A stretch of DNA of 17,542 bases from Bacteroidales bacterium (GTDB taxonomy: Bacteria; Bacteroidota; Bacteroidia; Bacteroidales; ML635J-15), in the NCBI GenBank assembly GCA_023228725.1, contig JALOAQ010000061.1:1-17542 (forward strand), read 5' to 3'. The notes under the pieces are model-generated. The model made no database searches and was not told the origin of the DNA. It saw nothing but the letters and a program-made list of their open reading frames with translations. Below are positions 14,186 to 17,542 of this stretch, piece after piece. How positions within the stretch are numbered: the stretch's first letter is position 1; each line of letters opens with the position of its first letter. The translations under genes and the position numbers were made by a program.

Positions 14186-16753
14186 TTAAACAATTATTAG
14201 CTCATCTGCTTGAGCGTCAATTTTTATATTTTTAGACTCATTAGTGCTGGCAATAATAAATTTTGCAATTTGATTTTCCAATTCCTTTTGTATAAATCGT
14301 TTTACAGGTCTTGCTCCATATTGTGGGTCGTAAGATAATTTGGCAATAGTTTTAATTGCTTCATCGCTTATTTCCAAATCAAAACCTGCATTTTTTAGTT
14401 TAATTTTTAATTTAGATATTTGAAGTTTTACTATATCATATATTTGTTTAGAATTTAGTGGGGTAAACATAATTATTTCGTCAATTCTATTTAAAAACTC
14501 AGGTCTAAGTTGATGTCTTAATGCTTCTAAAACTTGAGATTCAGTTTCTTTATAATTTTCATTTCCTTGTTTAATTTGATCTTGAATAAATTGAGAACCA
14601 ATATTAGAAGTCATTATAATTATTGTATTTTTAAAGTTCACTACCCTTCCTTTATTATCAGTAAGTCGCCCATCGTCAAGTACTTGTAATAAAATATTAA
14701 ATACATCAGGGTGAGCTTTTTCAATTTCATCTAATAAAATCACAGAATAGGGTTTACGTCTAACTGCCTCTGTTAATTGTCCGCCTTCATCATATCCTAC
14801 ATAGCCTGGGGGAGCTCCTAACATCCTAGAAACACTATGTTTTTCTTGATATTCACTCATATCAATTCTAGTCATCATAGATTCGTCATCGAACATAAAT
14901 TCTGCCAAAGCTTTTGCTAGTTCAGTTTTTCCCACGCCTGTTGACCCAAGAAAAATAAATGAGCCTATAGGTTTTCCAACATCTTGTAAGCCTGCCCGCG
15001 AACGCCTAACAGCATCTGCAACGGCAATAATCGCATTTTCTTGGCCAATAAGTCTTTTATGGAGTTGGTTTTCTAAATTCAACAATTTTTCTCTTTCACT
15101 CAAAACCATTTTGCTAACAGGAATACCTGTCCATCTACTTACTATATCAGCAATATCTTCGGCATCAACTACTTCGTCAACCAAAGCGTTTTCGCCTTGC
15201 AAACTTTCTAATTTTAATTTTAAATCTTCAATATTTTTCTCACTTTCGTTAATTTTTCCATATCTAAACTCAGCAACCTTTCCGTAATCTCCACTTCGCT
15301 CAGCTTGTTCGGCTTGTAATTTATAATTTTCAATATTTTGTTTCTCAATTTGAATTTTATCAATTAAAGATTTTTCCTCTTTCCATTTTGCAGTTAAAAC
15401 ATTTCTTTCTTCGTTAAAATTAGATAATTGTACAGCAATTTCTTCAAGTTTTTTAGTATCATTTTCTCGCTTAATAGCTTCTTTTTCAATTTCTAATTGT
15501 TGAATTTTTCTATTTAACACATCAATTTCTTCGGGAACAGAATTTACTTCTAACCTAAGTTTTGAAGCAGCCTCATCAATTAAATCAATTGCTTTATCCG
15601 GTAAAAATCTTTCAGTTATATACCTTTGCGATAATTCAACTGCTGCAAGAATAGCTTCATCTAAAATTCTAACTTTATGGTGAGATTCGTACCTTTCTTT
15701 TAACCCTCTTAAAATAGAAACAGAGTTAGGAATATCTGGCTCATCAATAAGCACAGTTTGAAACCTTCTTTCAAGGGCTTTATCTTTTTCAAAGTATTTT
15801 TGATATTCATTTAAAGTAGTTGCTCCTATGGCTTTTAACTCGCCACGTGCAAGAGCAGGTTTTAAAATATTTGCAGCATCCATTGCACCTTGATTTTTTC
15901 CAGCACCAACCAAAGTATGAATTTCATCAATAAATAAAATAATTTCTCCTTCAGCTGCCACAACTTCTTTAATTACAGATTTTAATCTTTCTTCAAATTC
16001 GCCTTGATATTTTGCACCTGCAATTAGCAAACCCATATCTAAGGAAAATATTTTTTTAGACTTCAAATTTTCAGGCACATCACCTTTAATTATTCTATGA
16101 GCCAAACCCTCTGCAATAGCAGTCTTTCCAACTCCTGGTTCACCAATAAGTAAAGGATTATTCTTAGTTCGTCTCGACAAAATTTGCAAAACTCTTCTAA
16201 TTTCATCATCCCTACCAATAACTGGGTCTAATTTTCCTTGTTGGGCTCTTTCTATTAAATTTACAGCATAACGATTTAAAGCATCATAAGTATCTTCGGC
16301 TGATTGAGAGTTTACCTTAGCCCCTGCTCTCAAATCGGAAATTGCTTTCTTTAAAAAATCTATTTTCAATCCTGCATCACGCATCATTTGCCCCACAATA
16401 TCCTTAGATTCAGCTAATGACAATATTAAATGTTCAAGGGAAATAAATTTATCGCCCATTTGAGTTTTGTGCTTCTGAGCAAGATTGAAAATTTCTTGAG
16501 TATTAGAAGCTAAATAAACTTCACCACCTTCAACTTTAGGATAAGAATTTACTATACTTAAAACCGTAGATTCAAAATTATGCTTATTAATTTCTAATTT
16601 TGATAAAATTATATTAAAAATATTATCATTATCACTTAGGAAAGTAAGCAAAATATGACCAGGTTCAATTGCTTGGTTTTTAAGTTCTTTAGCTTTAATT
16701 ATTGAAGTTTCAATTAAAGATTGGGCTTTTACAGTATAATCATTTAAGTTCAT
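14186..16753 (-). CDS. clpB: ATP-dependent disaggregase chaperone ClpB
   Basis: Hsp100 ring ATPase that pulls proteins out of aggregates together with DnaK. At 855 residues it has full length and all domains. These are the N-terminal Clp repeat domain (1-145), the first AAA+ domain with Walker A GEPGVGKT (204-211), Walker B LFIDE (273-277), and pore Tyr249 in AKYQGEF. The coiled-coil middle domain (about 405-520) separates ClpB from ClpA and ClpC. The second AAA+ domain has Walker A GSTGVGKT (603-610), Walker B ILLDE (672-676), pore loop GYVG (650-653) and the arginine finger R756 in LNRIDE. No ClpP-binding loop is evident. A 15-bp palindrome lies 83 bp upstream of the start codon. The gene converges with sppA and is diverged from the secreted-protein gene to the right. 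Confidence 0.99.
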   Translation of the reverse strand: MNLNDYTVKAQSLIETSIIKAKELKNQAIEPGHILLTFLSDNDNIFNIILSKLEINKHNFESTVLSIVNSYPKVEGGEVYLASNTQEIFNLAQKHKTQMGDKFISLEHLILSLAESKDIVGQMMRDAGLKIDFLKKAISDLRAGAKVNSQSAEDTYDALNRYAVNLIERAQQGKLDPVIGRDDEIRRVLQILSRRTKNNPLLIGEPGVGKTAIAEGLAHRIIKGDVPENLKSKKIFSLDMGLLIAGAKYQGEFEERLKSVIKEVVAAEGEIILFIDEIHTLVGAGKNQGAMDAANILKPALARGELKAIGATTLNEYQKYFEKDKALERRFQTVLIDEPDIPNSVSILRGLKERYESHHKVRILDEAILAAVELSQRYITERFLPDKAIDLIDEAASKLRLEVNSVPEEIDVLNRKIQQLEIEKEAIKRENDTKKLEEIAVQLSNFNEERNVLTAKWKEEKSLIDKIQIEKQNIENYKLQAEQAERSGDYGKVAEFRYGKINESEKNIEDLKLKLESLQGENALVDEVVDAEDIADIVSRWTGIPVSKMVLSEREKLLNLENQLHKRLIGQENAIIAVADAVRRSRAGLQDVGKPIGSFIFLGSTGVGKTELAKALAEFMFDDESMMTRIDMSEYQEKHSVSRMLGAPPGYVGYDEGGQLTEAVRRKPYSVILLDEIEKAHPDVFNILLQVLDDGRLTDNKGRVVNFKNTIIIMTSNIGSQFIQDQIKQGNENYKETESQVLEALRHQLRPEFLNRIDEIIMFTPLNSKQIYDIVKLQISKLKIKLKNAGFDLEISDEAIKTIAKLSYDPQYGARPVKRFIQKELENQIAKFIIASTNESKNIKIDAQADELIIV

Positions 16754-16826
16754 AATAAATTTTTAATAAATAATCCTTCAATTTGTAAACCAAAACAGCC
16801 AACAAGCCAAAATGTCGCAATAAAAA

Positions 16827-16850
16827 CAAAATTACCTGTCAATTTGACAG
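16827..16850 (-). promoter_or_regulatory. Candidate clpB control region: -7-like box plus 15-bp palindrome
   Basis: CTGTCAATTTGACAG (16836-16850) is a perfect inverted repeat of seven bases around one central T. One base separates it from TAATTTTG (16834-16827, minus strand), a match to TAnnTTTG. A repressor bound to the palindrome would cover the spacer just upstream of the -7 box. No TTG -33 box is found at the usual distance. The -7 box is about 73 bp before the clpB ATG. The regulator is unknown. Confidence 0.45.
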
Positions 16851-16972
16851 TTTAAGTTTAGCGATTTTTAATATTAAAAAAATATTAAAAAACATTATTA
16901 ATATTAGCAACCAAAAGTCAAATTTTCAGTCTAAAAAGTAGTAAAAACGTAGTAATATTTAATAAAAAAAAT

Positions 16973-16987
16973 AAATATCGGATATTT
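16973..16987. promoter_or_regulatory. 15-bp palindrome at the edge of the next promoter
   Basis: AAATATCGGATATTT is a perfect inverted repeat of seven bases around one central G. Its right end touches the candidate -33 box of the rightward secreted-protein gene, a position suited to an operator. Being mostly A and T, it could also be chance. Confidence 0.3.
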
Positions 16988-17020
16988 TGATAGTTTTTTA
17001 AAATAGATTTATTAAATTTG
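16986..17020 (+). promoter_or_regulatory. Candidate Bacteroidota promoter for the right-edge secreted protein
   Basis: TTTG (16986-16989), a 23-bp spacer and TAAATTTG (17013-17020) match the two-box consensus at the long end of its spacer range. The start codon lies 35 bp after the -7 box. Confidence 0.5.
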
Positions 17021-17055
17021 CTAAATTAATAATTGTTAAAACATATTATATCATT

Positions 17056-17542
17056 ATGAGAAAAACACTCTCAACATTTATAATAATTCTGACACTTGGT
17101 TTATCAAACAACATATTTGCTCAAGCCAATTGTGGAGCTGCAGAAGCGATTCCACTTGATGTTTATGGTTCCTGTGGCGATATGTTTTTCACCAATGTTA
17201 ATTTTGCTGGAGCCACAACATCTTCTGATTTACCTGCACCAACTTGTGGAGGATTTAACACTTCTACCAAAGACATGTGGTATAGTTTTACGGTTCCTGC
17301 AGGCGTTAGCGAATTAGCATTTCATGCTTTTAATTCACCTACACCAATGATGGCAATACCTCCATTTATTCCTGGATCACCTGCTTGTGCTCCGGGCATG
17401 GCAGTTTATAGAGGCTCATGTGGAAATTTGAGCTTAATAGATTGTTATAATGCGAATTCAGGTTTTTTAACAAACGGTGAAATACGTTGGGAAATTTTAG
17501 GCGTAACGCCTGGTGAAACCATTTACGTTCGTTTGTGGGAAA
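17056..17542 (+). CDS. Secreted protein with PPC/CUB-like N-terminal domain (partial, 3' end outside window)
   Basis: The ATG at 17056 opens a frame without stops to the window edge (162 codons). Residues 1-23 form a signal peptide (MRK, hydrophobic core, cleavage after NIFAQ), so the mature protein starts ANCGAAEAI. What follows is a cysteine-containing beta-rich domain common at the start of large Bacteroidota secreted proteins. It has C26 near the mature N-terminus, DMWYSFTVPAGVSELAFHAF (75-94), AVYRGSCGNLSLIDCYNANS (117-136), and a closing GVTPGETIYVRLWE (149-162). This resembles pre-peptidase C-terminal (PPC) or CUB-like adhesive modules. The missing part probably carries more modules and perhaps a sorting domain; that is inference. 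It is divergent from clpB and has its own candidate promoter. No enzyme motif is seen in the available part. Confidence 0.85.
   Translation, partial: MRKTLSTFIIILTLGLSNNIFAQANCGAAEAIPLDVYGSCGDMFFTNVNFAGATTSSDLPAPTCGGFNTSTKDMWYSFTVPAGVSELAFHAFNSPTPMMAIPPFIPGSPACAPGMAVYRGSCGNLSLIDCYNANSGFLTNGEIRWEILGVTPGETIYVRLWE

Larger units (their letters stand above)
16754..17055. other. Divergent intergenic region (302 bp) between clpB and a secreted-protein gene
   Basis: No gene is seen on either strand. It is very AT-rich and holds two odd-centred 15-bp palindromes (16836-16850 and 16973-16987). It also holds a 16-bp AT-only palindrome (16865-16880) and further AATATTA copies up to 16906. A short direct repeat, GTAGTAA, occurs at 16938-16944 and 16949-16955. 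Candidate promoter boxes point outward on both sides. No CIRCE element (TTAGCACTC-N9-GAGTGCTAA) is present. Confidence 0.8.

Noticed and set aside
17096..17317. 73-residue open frame on the plus strand
   Set aside because: It lies inside the signal-peptide-bearing gene that starts at 17056 in another frame, whose product has clear family features.

Overview
The window looks like a chromosomal segment of a low-GC (roughly one-third G+C by eye), anaerobic amino-acid-fermenting member of the Bacteroidota. Three things point there. A type IX secretion (T9SS) cargo protein with a classic C-terminal sorting domain lies at the left. Several genes are preceded by the Bacteroidota -7 promoter element TAnnTTTG, with no clear Shine-Dalgarno sequences. 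The core of the window is a lysine-fermentation cluster of the kind known from Fusobacterium, Porphyromonas and Cloacimonas.

Layout. 1-69 is probably the tail of a rightward gene, closed by a two-way terminator (72-104). 124-3597 (minus) is a 1157-aa secreted repeat protein, and 3686-4447 (minus) is a WaaE-like family 2 glycosyltransferase. From a divergent gap, 4607-11401 (plus) carries atoD, kal, kce, kdd, kamA, kamB and kamC. 11456-12280 (plus) is a lipoprotein acid phosphatase of the e(P4) type, and 12357-14126 (plus) is the 67K-type signal peptide peptidase SppA. A strong convergent terminator (14148-14180) separates sppA from clpB (14186-16753, minus). A 302-bp divergent gap with two 15-bp palindromes leads to the start of another secreted protein (17056 to the right edge, open).

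How the genes work together. KamA turns L-lysine into L-beta-lysine. KamDE, which is not in this window, would make 3,5-diaminohexanoate. Kdd oxidises that to 5-amino-3-oxohexanoate, Kce cleaves it with acetyl-CoA to acetoacetate and 3-aminobutyryl-CoA, and Kal removes ammonia to give crotonyl-CoA. The AtoDA CoA-transferase links acetoacetate to butyrate release. KamB and KamC are the predicted ATP-dependent reactivase of the absent B12 enzyme KamDE. The cluster therefore contains the helper of KamDE but not KamDE itself, and the alpha but not the catalytic beta subunit of the CoA-transferase. An intrinsic terminator also separates kamA from kamBC.

I did not find a wholly new system. The most notable points are the split lysine cluster, the block-duplicated repeat array in the T9SS protein, and the palindrome in front of clpB.
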